Of a DNA stretch of 64,000 bases, positions 9,030 through 20,482 are shown piece after piece. Source of the DNA: Knoxdaviesia capensis. Lineage: Eukaryota; Ascomycota; Sordariomycetes; Microascales; Gondwanamycetaceae. A program made the translations under genes and the position numbers. Position 1 is the stretch's first letter. Every line of letters starts with the position of its first letter. The stretch is taken from the NCBI GenBank assembly GCA_001510575.1, contig LNGK01000008.1:4474981-4538980 (forward strand). Reading direction: 5' to 3'. The notes below the pieces were generated by a model. The model was not told where the DNA came from and searched no databases. It saw only the letters and a list, made by a program, of their open reading frames with translations.

Positions 9030-10429
9030 ATGAGTCCCCAGCTCGCCTACCAGCCTTTGCTCGAAGTCCGTCAGGACTGTCCTTCGGGATTCAATTTCTA
9101 CCGGTGCTCGCTCAGCGACTTCGCCGGCTGCTGCAACATCGACCCGTGCTCTCTCAACGAGGGATGTCCCGAAAAAAACCTCCTCAACACGAGCACCACA
9201 GCGCCGGCCGCCACAAGCACCGGCGTGCGAACATCCGCCACCCAGACAGCCACGACCACAAACTCGGCGCGGACAACAACAACCACCACAGCCAATTCCA
9301 AGACCACCACGAGTCCATCAGAGACCAAGTCGACCGACACGCCAGCTTCCACGCCCTCCACCGTCCCGTCCACCGTTATCGTGACGAACTCGATCGGTCA
9401 GCCCATCGCGACGAATATTGAGGAAATCCCCGCCCCACCCGGCACCGGCCCTGGCGCCGGCGGTGGTGGACTCGGCGCCGGCGCGATTGCCGGTATCGTG
9501 GTTGGCGTGATTGCGGGTCTCGCCGCGTTGGCGCTACTGGTGTGGTTTTTGCTACGCAGGCGCCGCCAGCAGCAGCGGTTTTCGCAAGGTGGCGCCCAGA
9601 ATGGTGGTGATCTATGGCCGACCTCGCCGGTGATGGCCGAGTTGGAGCCCAAGTTCAAGGATACGCCGAGCACAATGTATTCACTCCCAAGTAAGTTGTG
9701 GTTTGCACGTGTAACCTCTTTTTTTCCATCAACTGGGATTCTTTTCCTTTGTCTGGGTCGAGCCATGTTTATTCTAAAAATAAGGACGTGATCGGTACCA
9801 AAGGAGAATTTGCCGATCCACCCCAACCCACAGCCCTGGCTAACCAACTCCTTCACGCCCCCACAGATGATACCCGGAGCCTATCACCCGCCCAAGGCGG
9901 CGACATGCGGCAGTCTTATGTTAGCAACCTGTCATCCACATCGTATCTGGATGCTTCTGGCGCAGCTGGGGCTGCTGTGAAGGCCCAGCAGCAGGGCTGG
10001 GGCAGTGCTCCTGCGCCTGGCCCCAGTCCCTCACCCAGTACAGCCGGAACATCGCCATCGCCACAAGCCAGCTCCACCTATGGTGTGCCCCATCCTGGCT
10101 ATCCACAGTACCTCCAGCAGCCTCTGGTGGGTGGTGTAATTGAGATGGACGGCACCAGCCACCCACGGTACAGCAACCCGCACGCCGTTGAACTGCCTGA
10201 GGACAGTCGGCCGACAATTGCCGAGTTGGCCAGCGAGTCCAGCATTGTCCCACAAGCCGGCAGCAGTTTGGCGGTGGCCCCGCTGAATCCCCAGCGGAGA
10301 GCAAACTCTCCGAATGCCTCTACGCCCCTCATGTCCACTGTTCCTGAGGAGGACTTGTCCACTCTACCGACTTCGTCGGGAAGGCAAAGGAAGGGCGAAA
10401 ATGTTACAAGCTGGGCTAGCTATCATTAA
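9030..10429 (+). CDS. single-pass membrane protein with Ser/Thr-rich stalk (Mid2-like architecture)
   Basis: Two exons, 9030..9690 and 9867..10429, give 407 residues. The intron (176 bp) has a GTAAGT donor, a GGCTAAC branch site at about 9839 and a CCACAG acceptor; the junction reads YSLP-N-DTRSL. An N-terminal Cys-rich block (about residues 14-50, DCPSGFNFYRCS to NEGCPEK) is followed by a Thr/Ser-rich stretch likely to be O-mannosylated, a Gly/Pro linker, one transmembrane helix (about 151-173, IAGIVVGVIAGLAALALLVWFLL), a basic stop-transfer RRRR and a ~230-residue Pro/Ser-rich cytoplasmic tail. This layout is that of fungal cell-wall stress sensors of the Mid2/Wsc type, so a surface-sensor role is inference from architecture. 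The start at 9030 was chosen over an in-frame 8955 ATG because the upstream codons look like leader sequence. A cleavable signal peptide is not obvious. Confidence 0.75.
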
Positions 10430-12321
10430 CTAATTTTTTTAATCAGGAGGAAGAGCGGCATTTCTTTTTTTGGGTGGGTTTAGACAGGCGTTGGGGTCCT
10501 GGCAGTACATAGCAATTACATGTGTCAGGCCGTTGGGAATCTTTTCTGTTTATTTTTTTTGGGTACATCTTCACCGCGATTTCAGTGTCGCCGGAGTCAT
10601 TCTTGAGCTATCCTCACTCCGTTGTATATATCGAGGAAGAATAATGCACTCTCATACTCACTCTCAAACCCACTCTTAGACCTTAGTGCATCTGACGTAG
10701 TATATATAATTGTGCGGGAGATACACGTGTTTCTGGGCTGTGATCTCACAAGTTAACTAGAACAACGGTAACATGCGTGTTAAGATTCGGTTGGCATTTT
10801 GATTCCTGTATCGGCACATAACCTAGTGAGGTGAAGATTGAGAATCAGAAACCCTAACCCTAGAACTCCACTCCTCCTCAGGGCCACCTCAAGCTACTAA
10901 CATCATCATATGGGGCTGGAACATCAAATAGTACATAGGTAGTTGGTTTAGGTAGTTGGCTTGCCCTCTTGACAGTGGCGAGTTGGAATAGAACTGAGCG
11001 AGGCAAGCGCGGGACTCGTGGCCAGTCCAGCAAGCGCGAAGCGGGCTAAATGCTCCTGGAAAAGTTCCGCGGCTATCTTGATTATAGGGTGCTAAATCGG
11101 GTGTAAAGGATGCCAAAGTCGAAAGCCGATCGATGCTAACTTAGCATAGGCCGTAGTATCCATAAATATTCCTAGGCGTAGGCTAGTTTATATATTAACC
11201 TAGATTTAACAATCATCACGATAGAAGACTGGAAACGTGGTAATAGCTAGTAAAATACTAAAATTCGCGCCGTTGGTTTGGAAGAGCTGCGGAGATAAAT
11301 GTGTGCATGTGTTGTGGTAGTACTTGCTGAGCTGGACTATCCTCAAGAAGCTGTCCTTCATCAGGCCTATCATGGGGCCTCTCGAAACGCATACAGCCTC
11401 ACTTCGAGCACAAAAGAAGCTCGGTTTACTTCTCTTCCTTCCGTGGTGAAATATACGGAATATCGATCAGGGGACGCATTCGCTATTCTTGGGGCTGAGT
11501 CTGACATGGCAAGTACTTTTTGTCCGTGTTGTTCTTGGTTCTTGTGCCAAAACGTGGAAGATGGACAATAGACAGTGGCGATGACCTTTGACAACCGAGC
11601 ACGTCTTTTGACACGTTGATAATGAGGTGAACATGGTGGGTGGAAGACTTCCTGACGATAATGTGACAACTTTTCACTGGATGGATGCAATTGAAAGCGA
11701 TTGCTCCTGTATTTCCCACCAAGGAAACTTGATGACGCGAGTTTCCTTTGTGCTCTACAACACATCGAGAGAAGAACCATGCTTGACCCTATACCTCCTT
11801 GAGCACACCACTTCAGGCCAAAGTGAGCTGGGCGCGATCGGCCACAGTGCTTCCCCACCTCAGCCCGATCCACGCTCTTATATTGGGTCTGCGTCGGTTT
11901 GCAATCTTGTCGTATGATAAGAGAGTTGCGGCGCGGGGTTGCCGTGGTCCTCCCTGAGCGTGGCTAGCGTGATGCGGGCCAGTCTCACGAGTCCAGCTAC
12001 CCAATGGTGATGGCTGCTCTGCTAGGCCAGCATGCATGCGTCCCCTCCAGGACCTTCAGCCGTATTGGGGATTTATGAGTCTCAAGGTAGGATCGCGCTG
12101 GATCAGGTTGTGGTCGGGACTGATATATCATATCTTAGGCTGGGCATGCACCAGTATACAGCAATATGGGTGAGTGGTGGTTTGGTATAAGTACCCTTGA
12201 ACGTCGCTTGCTGAGCAGGCAAGAGACGCAAGGATATCGAGGGCACCAAGAACAGCACAGTACACAATACTTGGCATCGAAAAGGGAAAAAAAAACCAAC
12301 AGCAAAGAAACCCCAGTCATC
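10430..12321. other. intergenic, no gene recognised
   Basis: About 1.9 kb of spacer holding the terminator of the membrane-protein gene and the promoter and leader of the HET gene. It contains one telobox-like motif (10849-10865). Short ORFs here show no recognisable protein. Confidence 0.65.
10849..10865. promoter_or_regulatory. telobox-like motif (AAACCCTAACCCTA)
   Basis: Two directly repeated CCCTAA units, matching the fungal telomere repeat read on the complementary strand. Single interstitial units of this kind act as binding sites for telobox/Rap1-type proteins in many eukaryotes; whether this one does is unknown. Confidence 0.4.
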
Positions 12322-14933
12322 ATGCTGTCAGTCAAGAAGGATTCTGGCCATCGCAAGTCAAGCTTCAACACGCCGCCCGAACTCCGGCCAATCCCCGAAA
12401 ATGCGAAACTCCCCGGCGACAAGCTCTGCAGGAAATGTGCGTCCCTCGGCCTACACAAGGACTTGTTCATCGTGCGCCCCGGCAACCCTGAGTACGGACA
12501 ATGGTCGCAGCCGCACTCCCGCCAGATCAAGCACTGCATGATCTCCACGATGAAAGCCAACACCAGCTGCCCGCTGTGCCGGCTGATTCTGCACAGCCTG
12601 GGCACCGACATTCCAGACCTGGACAAGAAGGGCCGCGAGATCTACTCGAGCATCAGCTGGGGCACGGACGGCCCGGCGCCGAACCCCGACAAGTCGTGGG
12701 CCCGCATCAGCGCGGTCCGGTCCATATACACGGGGACGATGCTCGAGGATGGCAAGAGCGCCAGCGTCGGCATGTTCAACTTATTCCCACACATCACGCT
12801 GCTGGTCAACGACGCCCCGGCCGACACGCCGCCCGATGCGCTGGCGTGCCTGCCGCGGCCGATCCGCAAGGACGGCATCGACATCAAGCTGGTGAAGCGG
12901 TGGCTGTCGATCTGCAAGCACCGCCACGGCGCCGTGTGCAGCTCGACCCACATCATGAACGAGATGGACTGGCAGTCCCCGGCAACCGCTGTGCCGGACT
13001 TCCGGTGCATTGACCTCAAGGACGACTGTCTTGTGCTGCTTGCAAACCAGCCCGATGCGGCAACTGCGAAATATGCTGCGCTCAGCTATGTCTGGGGTCT
13101 GGCTAAGAACGACGACGACTTTTTCAGGACTCTGAAGGCAAACGTTGACGAGCGATCGGAGAAGGGGTTCTTCGCGAGAAAGGAGAACGACAAACGCATC
13201 CCTCTCACTCTCCGGGATGCCATGGACATCGCTCGCACTCTTCATATCCGGTACATCTGGATCGACAGTCTGTGCATTGTCCAAGACGGGTCTGGAGATA
13301 GATGGCTCGAGGCCATTCAGAGAATGGACAATATTTATGGCGCCGCGTATGTGGTGTTGTGTGCCATGGAAGCTAAGGATGCGTTCGCCGGTATTGACGG
13401 AAGGGGTGATCGCGGAGTGTACTCCAAAGTGCGGGATATCGAAGAAATCGGAGATGGGTTCCGTCTTGCATATGCCTCGAAGTTTCAGGACAGCCTGTCG
13501 AAATGCTCTTACAACACACGAGGGTGGACGTAAGTAGTACTGCTGGTTTGATCAGGTTAACATCCCCGTCATCTCAAGATACAAGAAGCTAACGGCTAGC
13601 CTTTACTCTCCTGATTAGATATCAAGAGGAGCATTTCGCGAACCGAACCCTAATCTTCGCCCGAGGCGGCGTCACGATGAAATGCCGGAGCGGGAAGGCA
13701 TTCGCCGAAAATACCTTCGAGGATGTATCACGCGTCCATGGTCGACGCGGGGGCTTATATGGCGGCTATGCCAACGACGTCGGAGAAGTCGAGGGTCTCA
13801 TCCAGTCCTATTGCGACCGGAATCTCACCAAAGAAGAAGTCGACATCTACCGCGCGTTTGCGGGAATTGCCCGACAGCTGCGCCGGAACCTGAAGAATGA
13901 CCTGTGCCAGGGGCTTCCCGTGTATCTTTTTGACTGGTTTCTCCTATGGGAGCCGCTGTCCGACACTAAGATGGAGCGGCGGTCGTTTACCCCCAGCTGG
14001 TCATGGTCCGGATGGCGCGGGGCGATGTGGTCGCGTGTTTGGGACTGGTATGCGCGGAATGCGAAGGCCGTGCTTGGCAGTATCCGCAGACATACTTGGA
14101 TCATCTGGTACCAGAAGCGAAGCATTCACTGTTCCGAGTACATTCTGGTCGGTGGTCCCAACGAGTATGTGAAGCAGGATGGTGTGAACATGTACGGAGG
14201 GAAGATGGACAAGCAGCGACGGTTCGGAATCGACTGCTCCCAGACTCTGCCAACCCCTCAGACATTCACGGGATTTCCCGAATACACACCTGACCTGATT
14301 AGTGAGAACCCTGGCTGCGGATTCCTTCAGTTTTGGACGATCACCATGATGCTGGAGTTGCGCGCCGTTGACGCCGGCGACAACGGGGCGTGGGGACCGA
14401 TCCGCCCGAAGAACCAGCCGGCCCCGTACAAGGGAGACAGTGATGGCAGTTCAGCGTGGAAATCAGAGTCGGAGAGTGATGAAAGCGATGCTCTCACAAG
14501 TCTGATGTCGGCGCTGAGCATACCTCCATCATTCACAGACGACGACCTGGAGATCTATAAGGGCGAGTTTGACCCGGACAAACAGGGTGGAGTCAAGCTG
14601 ATCATCGGTGGGAAGGGCGGCGGCGCCATTGGCCGCATCTATGTTCCGGAGTGCTGGCCCGGACTTGCAGCGATCCAGGCGGAAGCCACAAAAGCCAAGG
14701 AAGAAAGGCAGCCGCTCCTTCACCAGTTCATTGTGTTGAACGAGGCCCGCGATGCCCGCGTCAAGGATGATTCCATGGTCGAGACCGATGGAGCATGGCG
14801 ATACCGCGTCATGCTTCTGCAATCCAAGATGGACGGCCAGTACCACGAGCGAGTTGGCGTGGGCTCGATTGGCTTGGGCGACTTGCGTCACGCGTTTGGT
14901 CAGTACGAATGGAAAGAGTTTGTTTTGGGGTAA
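12322..14933 (+). CDS. heterokaryon incompatibility (HET) domain protein
   Basis: Two exons, 12322..13529 and 13619..14933, give 840 residues; the 89-bp intron has a GTAAGT donor, a GCTAAC branch (13588-13593) and a GATTAG acceptor. All three HET blocks are present: YAALSYVWG (near residue 251), LRDAMDIARTLHIRYIWIDS followed by LCIVQD (about 296-321), and YNTRGWTYQEEHFANR across the exon junction (about 396-412). An N-terminal Cys-x2-Cys region precedes them (CRKCASLGL, CPLCRLIL). HET proteins trigger death of fused cells between incompatible strains or act more widely in fungal self/non-self responses; which partner this one has cannot be told. Position 12322 was preferred to the in-frame ATG at 12166 because the intervening stretch is A-rich and leader-like. 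The long C-terminal half (14000-14900) has no recognised domain. Confidence 0.94.
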
Positions 14934-16518
14934 GGGCTAGGGGTATACTGTGTGTCGTGGACGCGTCAGGGTGTCTGAGAGCTGTGTGGCTATAGTGAGA
15001 ACAGAGAAGGAATTGATTGATGGCGATTGATGGCGATGATATTTTGACCATGATGATGTTAAGAGTATTCGATTGTGTTTGCTTGTACTTTGAGAAACTG
15101 GAGAATTGTGAAGATGGTGGTGACGAGGAACACAAACGGCGCTCGTTTGTTCACGTTGTAAGAGATTAAGTTGTGGCAATCGGGTTAGGCCCTTGCCCTG
15201 GGAAACTCGCTTAGGGTTGCGTTCCTTCCGCATCCGAATCCCGCAGTTGTAGCCACAAACAAGCTGTTCTCTTGTTTTATATCTCCGGCTATGAAAGGAT
15301 ATACGAACTTCTTACCTGGTAGACCACCAGCCTTGAAACTCAGACTCCTCTTCGTCTCGTCGTCTTGGTTTCGTTCCACCCGCCTCCACCCTCCTCCTCC
15401 GCCGCCTCTGTTCTCCTTCATCCGCCTTTTCCATGGCGTCGGAAACCGGCAGAAGAAGAAAATTTCCTTGCCCGGGCTCGTCGCATTTTCAAGAAGGATG
15501 CCGCATGCATGCTCTGACCACAGAATCACACCCGGCCCATAGGCTTATACTCCCATATATCCGTTGCCCTGGCCTTCACCAATGCTTGCCAAAATAAAGG
15601 GAAAAACAAAAGAAACGTTGATTCATGCACGTAACCACAGAACGCCGTACAAAATCATACCTTATCCAAACCTCGGGTCTAACCCTACTGAGCCAGTCAC
15701 GCGTTTGTTCACGGGATGTTTTGCGGGGTTTCCCCATAACAAGCCCAAGAAGTCATGTGCGCTCAGCTGCCGCCGCCTTATCAGATCAAAGCTTTGCAGA
15801 CCTCATCCGATTTTTTTTCGGTAACCTTCCACCATCAGCGGCGCAAAGGAGAGTCTCGCCGAATCAATTATTCTATTCCCAACTCCAGAAGCATGTTTAT
15901 AGCTTAAGCCATTTTTGCCGGAATTAAGGTCCTAAATATCACTTTCCCTGTTTCTGAATCTGCTCCTGGCGACGTTCACTGCAAAATCACAGACTCCCGG
16001 CTCGAAAAAAGGCACGAGTGCGAAATAGCCGAGGTCCAGTTCCCCAAGGCATTGGCTGTCACATCCGGTTTTTTAATTGAGTTCTCGGGTCTCCTAGCAT
16101 TGATTTTATTTGCGGATCGCCTGGTAGCTCTCCATCAAACTCTGGAACCAATTTTTCTTGGTCTGCTTCTTCTCTGGGGTTTCGCGTGTTCTGAAATTCC
16201 AACCGTCCTCTATATATCTTGCTCCTTGTCTTCCCTTGCCCTCTCTTTCTCGCTCTCTCTCTCGACCTGTTTTGGTCAGAGTCATACGCAAACAATATAA
16301 ACCCGTGATACAACCCCCGCATCTATCAGTTCACAACATCTTCGGCTCATGTAAGTCATCGAGTCTGCTATATATGGATCCCCCCATGTATAGGTTTGAG
16401 CTGTGCACACTAGCTCCAGGAACGCGCTGCTGATGTCTTGAACTGCTTTCCCGCTTAAAGCTCAGAATATATATATCCCACCACTCCTCGCGCGCGACAT
16501 ATCACACCCTTCTCCACA
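14934..16518. other. intergenic, no gene recognised
   Basis: About 1.6 kb. The right part is pyrimidine-rich with TATATATA (16468-16475) about 45 bases before the PEX11 start. No further gene is visible. Confidence 0.65.
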
Positions 16519-17418
16519 ATGACCGACGCGACCCCGTCCTCCGAGGCCCCGCAAGCGCCGATCGCGGATGCGCTCGCCAGCTCTGGCACCGCCCCCAGCA
16601 AGCCGACCCCCAAGAAGGCCGGCTTCGGCCCGCTCGCCGCCATCAAGGCCGCCCCTGGCCAGATCGACGGTTTCCTTGCCCACCTCCAACGCTGCCTCAA
16701 GACCCCCTCCGGCATCGACACTGTGCTGCTCTTCGTGTGCTTCTCGTCGCGACTGACTGCCTCTGCCCTCGATGCCGCTAGCGTGTCGACCGCCGTCGGC
16801 GATGTGCTGCGCAAGCTCTCCGTGCAGGCGCGGCTGCGCGCACTGGCCGCTATGATTGGCGACGCCCGCACTTTCACCCGGCTGTGGGCGCTCATCGGCA
16901 TGTACTTCTGGGGCAAGCGCCTCGTGCAGGAGGAGGCGCGCCGGTCGGTGGCGGCCGAGAAGCGGCCCGACGGCGCGCCCGTGCGCTCGGCGGCGCTCGA
17001 CCGCGTCGTCTCCTGGACGCAGTTTGTTTCATGCCTGCTCTTCCAGTACCTCGAGAACCGCGCGTTCCTGGCGCAGAAGGGTGTGCTGAGCCTGCCGCCG
17101 GCGACTGTGGCGCTCACCTCCAAATGGAGCACGCGCTTCTGGGCGGTTTTCGTCGGCTCTGAGCTGGCAAGACTGCTGGTTGAGCGGTCGCGCCGCTCGG
17201 CGGATGCTTCGGCGTCATCGGCTGCGTCCGTTGCCGAGCACCGCGCGTGGAAGCTCAAGTGGACGCGCAGCTTCATCCGCAACCTCGCCTGGGCTCCTCT
17301 GACTGTGTCGTGGAGTCTGGAGAACGGATTTGCGACCGAGCCCATGGTGGGTGCTCTGGCTACCATTGCTGGAACTCTTCAGATCAGCGATCTGTGGAAG
17401 GAGACGGCTTTGGAGTAG
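16519..17418 (+). CDS. pex11C: peroxin Pex11-like (Pex11C group)
   Basis: Single-exon ORF of 299 residues. After a Pro/Ala/Ser-rich N-terminus the protein shows the Pex11 pattern: an amphipathic segment (GFLAHLQRCLKTPSGIDTVL), a helix around LRALAAMIGDARTFTRLW and ALIGMYFWGKRL, a hydrophobic stretch near residues 170-185 (WTQFVSCLLFQYLENRAFL), and a C-terminal hydrophobic region (WAPLTVSWSLENGF to AGTLQISDLW). Pex11 proteins remodel and elongate the peroxisomal membrane before fission. The GDARTFTRLW segment points to the fungal Pex11C subgroup, though the subgroup is less sure than the family. It ends 313 bases from the convergent hemerythrin-like gene. Confidence 0.83.
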   Translation: MTDATPSSEAPQAPIADALASSGTAPSKPTPKKAGFGPLAAIKAAPGQIDGFLAHLQRCLKTPSGIDTVLLFVCFSSRLTASALDAASVSTAVGDVLRKLSVQARLRALAAMIGDARTFTRLWALIGMYFWGKRLVQEEARRSVAAEKRPDGAPVRSAALDRVVSWTQFVSCLLFQYLENRAFLAQKGVLSLPPATVALTSKWSTRFWAVFVGSELARLLVERSRRSADASASSAASVAEHRAWKLKWTRSFIRNLAWAPLTVSWSLENGFATEPMVGALATIAGTLQISDLWKETALE

Positions 17419-17730
17419 TCATGTCTGGCTTTTGGTATGTTTTTCTAACCTTTCGCACTATTTCATATCGAATGTTTGGGTTTTCTCGTTACGGGCGGTT
17501 TTATATATGAGCCACCCGTATACAGTACTGGTGTAACTGTCGTGTTATGATGTATGGGTTCGAATATCTGGTAGCATGTGATAGTTGAGTGTGTATGCTC
17601 GTTTTAGCAGCCATAAATGATCGAGTTTAATTAAATAACTATATGCTGTGCAGATATGTGAGATGAAGCAAGGAAATATGAATCGCTTGCTTTTGTGCAA
17701 ATTCATAGGAATTTCGCCAGATGCATACTT

Positions 17731-18404
17731 TTAGATGGGCATCCGCCGCATTTCATCCAGAGTCCAATACCGGCGCATGTTCTGCGCACCCAGAGTCTCG
17801 ACCTCCTCATCCAGATGCTGCCAGAGAACCTTCCCCCACGAGTCCATCATGGTCTTCATGACGGAAAGCTCGAATTCCACCTCCTGATTCAGGCACTTGG
17901 CCAGGTATTCCTCCAGCTTGTCCATGCCGGCATGGATCTGGCGGTGCTGCTTCAACAGCTCGGCGGCGCCGTCACCCTTGCCCTGGCGGAACTCGGGCAT
18001 TTTGCGCGCTAGCAACGGGAAGAAGTACTGCTCTTCAATGTTGTGATGGCCGGTAAGGTGCTCGCAGAAACTCTGGGCTTCGCGGATGAACTGCTTTAGG
18101 GTCATGCCGGCGGGTCGCTTGTTGTTTTCGCAGGCGCCGTACATCATGTTCCAGGTTCGGCGGAAGTGTTCATGCTGCAGGGAGTGGTTGATTAGTCTCC
18201 ACAGCTTCATAGTGGGGGAGGCTGAAATAAACCAGTTTGAAAGGAAGATAAAAAATTCCTACTAAAGCTTACAAACATATCCATCCGTTCCGCAAGCCGA
18301 TTGTAAACCCGGAAATCGGCATGGCTGAGGGCCGGCAGATCATCGGCAGGCCGGGCCGGACACGTCGGCTCGCCGGGGGGAGGGACTCCACTAGACGACG
18401 ACAT
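17731..18404 (-). CDS. hemerythrin-like HHE cation-binding protein
   Basis: Two exons, 18404..18273 and 18174..17731, give 191 residues; the 98-bp intron has a GTAAGC donor and a CTGCAG acceptor, and the junction reads LAERMDMF / HEHFRRTW. The HHE fold is visible as spaced metal ligands: HEHFRRTW, FCEHLTGHHNIEEQYFFP, LLKQHRQIHAGMD and LWQHLDEEVETLG. Such proteins bind a non-heme di-iron centre and handle oxygen, nitric oxide or iron; the exact role here is unknown. An in-frame upstream ATG at 18788 would add 128 residues with 12 Arg, one Lys and no Asp or Glu, like a mitochondrial presequence (see findings). The ATG at 18404 was taken as the conservative start. Confidence 0.85.
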
Positions 18405-18788
18405 GGTCGCCTGGGGAACAGCAGAGAGGGACGATAAGAGAGGAGGAAACCGACGAATCAGCCTGGATGTAATTGAAGAGCTTGGAGAAACAAAGGGCCC
18501 GGTCTGCGTGGAAGAAAGAGCCGAGTAGAGGCGGGGACGCGCACTTATATACGCAGGATGTGTAAGTGCTGACGGACCCAACGAATTGACGGCTGAAGGT
18601 GTGGTGGTGGGTAGGCGGGACCCAAATTTGGCCAAGGATGATACGCTGGGACGAGAGAGAGAAGAAGAAGAGGAAGAATGGGTCGTGCAGAAACGCACGC
18701 GATGGGCGGAGGAGGGCGGACTTATATGGGTCGACCGTGAAGCTGATGGCTGCAAAGATGGAGCCTGCACGGGGACCCGAAGGCGCAT

Positions 18789-20482
18789 TTCTCTATGGAG
18801 AGGCTTGTAGTGAGTGATACGGGCGGGATGAAGTGTGATAGTAGTTGAGAAGCCGAAATTAGGGGAGGAGGGTGAACCGAAAAGAATATAGAAACAAGAT
18901 TCCAATATTTCTGAATAGATACGATAATCGGGGCGCTGGAAACGGGCTAGGCAAACTGGCGACAAGGAAGTCAGGCACAAAAGAACGGAAGTGAGCGAGG
19001 GATAGACCGGCGGAAACAACGTCCTCCGACTCCAATTCAAGATTGCCTCTGTGGACCCGGGACGGCGCAGAGGCAAAATCAAAGACGCTGGTTATCGGAT
19101 GGTGTATGTAAGTCCAGTATCACCAGTATAAAGATGGAAAAACCAGGAGAGAAGCCGTCCCCGCGCACCGAAAGCAGGTGCGAAGGAGAGAAGCGTAACA
19201 AGCGCGAGTACGGAATCTAAGCGCGCGATTGATTGATGCAGGTGAGTAACTTCCTTCCGTCGAGAATGAAGACTCGAGAAAGAAAAGAAACTCGACAAAG
19301 TTGTGTCAGGAGCCTTTTTTTTTTTTTTTTATATTCACCCAACGCGCGCGCGAGTCTCTTACAGACTTGTGCCAAAAGTGGAACACTGAGGTCACACGTC
19401 CAACCAAGGAGCAAGAGAAACCCGCGCGGGAAGAGTAAGGTTGGCGAGAAAAGGTGGTAGGGCCTGCCTTATAGCGCCTGGGCCCCTATAATGTCCCCTA
19501 TAATGTCCCCGTTTAACGCCTGGCGAGTTCAGTTACCCGTTCCCACCACGGCAACATTCCCAGGCCGGGTTCGCCATCAACGAGTACGAGTACCATACAT
19601 GTCACATACTGGAGATCTCTATGTTTGGTGATCAAGACCCGACGCAGCGGTACCAACGTGTCTATCAAATCTACTCCGTGTCTGCCGAGCACCTATCCAG
19701 CATCCCCGAGAAGTGTCGAGCGCGCCTTTGGCATTGCTTACAGGAGCGGGAAGATCATGTGCGGTCCCCGGTTGGTACTGTGCCATATACTACTCAACTT
19801 ACGTGGGAACAAACAAGTTACATACGTGACAGCTGATCAGAGATACGAAGAATGTAAGGAGTTTATTTCTCGCGGGTTTCGGTGAACTGTACGCGGCGCG
19901 CGAGTCTGACGTGAGAAGTTCGGATCGAATGCGCGCGGTCCCCTAGGTTTGGCTGTGCAGCTTACAGCATAGCATCATACGATGATAGACATGGGAACGG
20001 AGACAAGAAGTCGACGAGTTTGAAAAAAGAGCCAGATCCCATTGATTGAACCATTTCTGAAAAAAAAAAAAAAACACTGATAGCAGATGAGAAGAAACAC
20101 AGAAACTAGGAAAAGAAAAAGCTAGCGACTCGTGGGATGAAACTATGAACTTTCCCAGTTACCCCAAATATTCGACTCCAATAATGTTTCCCGGTAAGGA
20201 AAGACCAAGCCAGGCCGAAGAGAGACGAATATAACAGAACAAATAATAGCGAATAGTGACAGGTAAAGGAGATGAGTGATGAGGAGCGGTCGTGAGACGT
20301 GACAGAGGCAATGAAGAGGGGGACATGACGGAGGAAGATATCAGTAAAAGAAAAAGAAAAGAGAAGATTACCACATTGAAGATGCAGTCGATGTGAGAAC
20401 TACCCTAACTAGAAGAAAAAAAAAAGCAAACGCCCGGCGGTGTTGTTCTTCATCCCCAAACCCATGCGAATGAATACTATCT
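18789..20482. other. intergenic, no gene recognised
   Basis: About 1.7 kb between the hemerythrin-like gene and the 3' end of eIF3c. It has homopolymer runs (T at 19315-19330, A at 20060-20074) and short ORFs without recognisable products. Confidence 0.6.

Noticed and set aside
9785..9866. Earlier acceptor sites for the membrane-protein intron
   Set aside because: The site at 9784 breaks frame and the AAAG at 9803 lacks a branch site; CCACAG at 9866 has GGCTAAC upstream and keeps frame.
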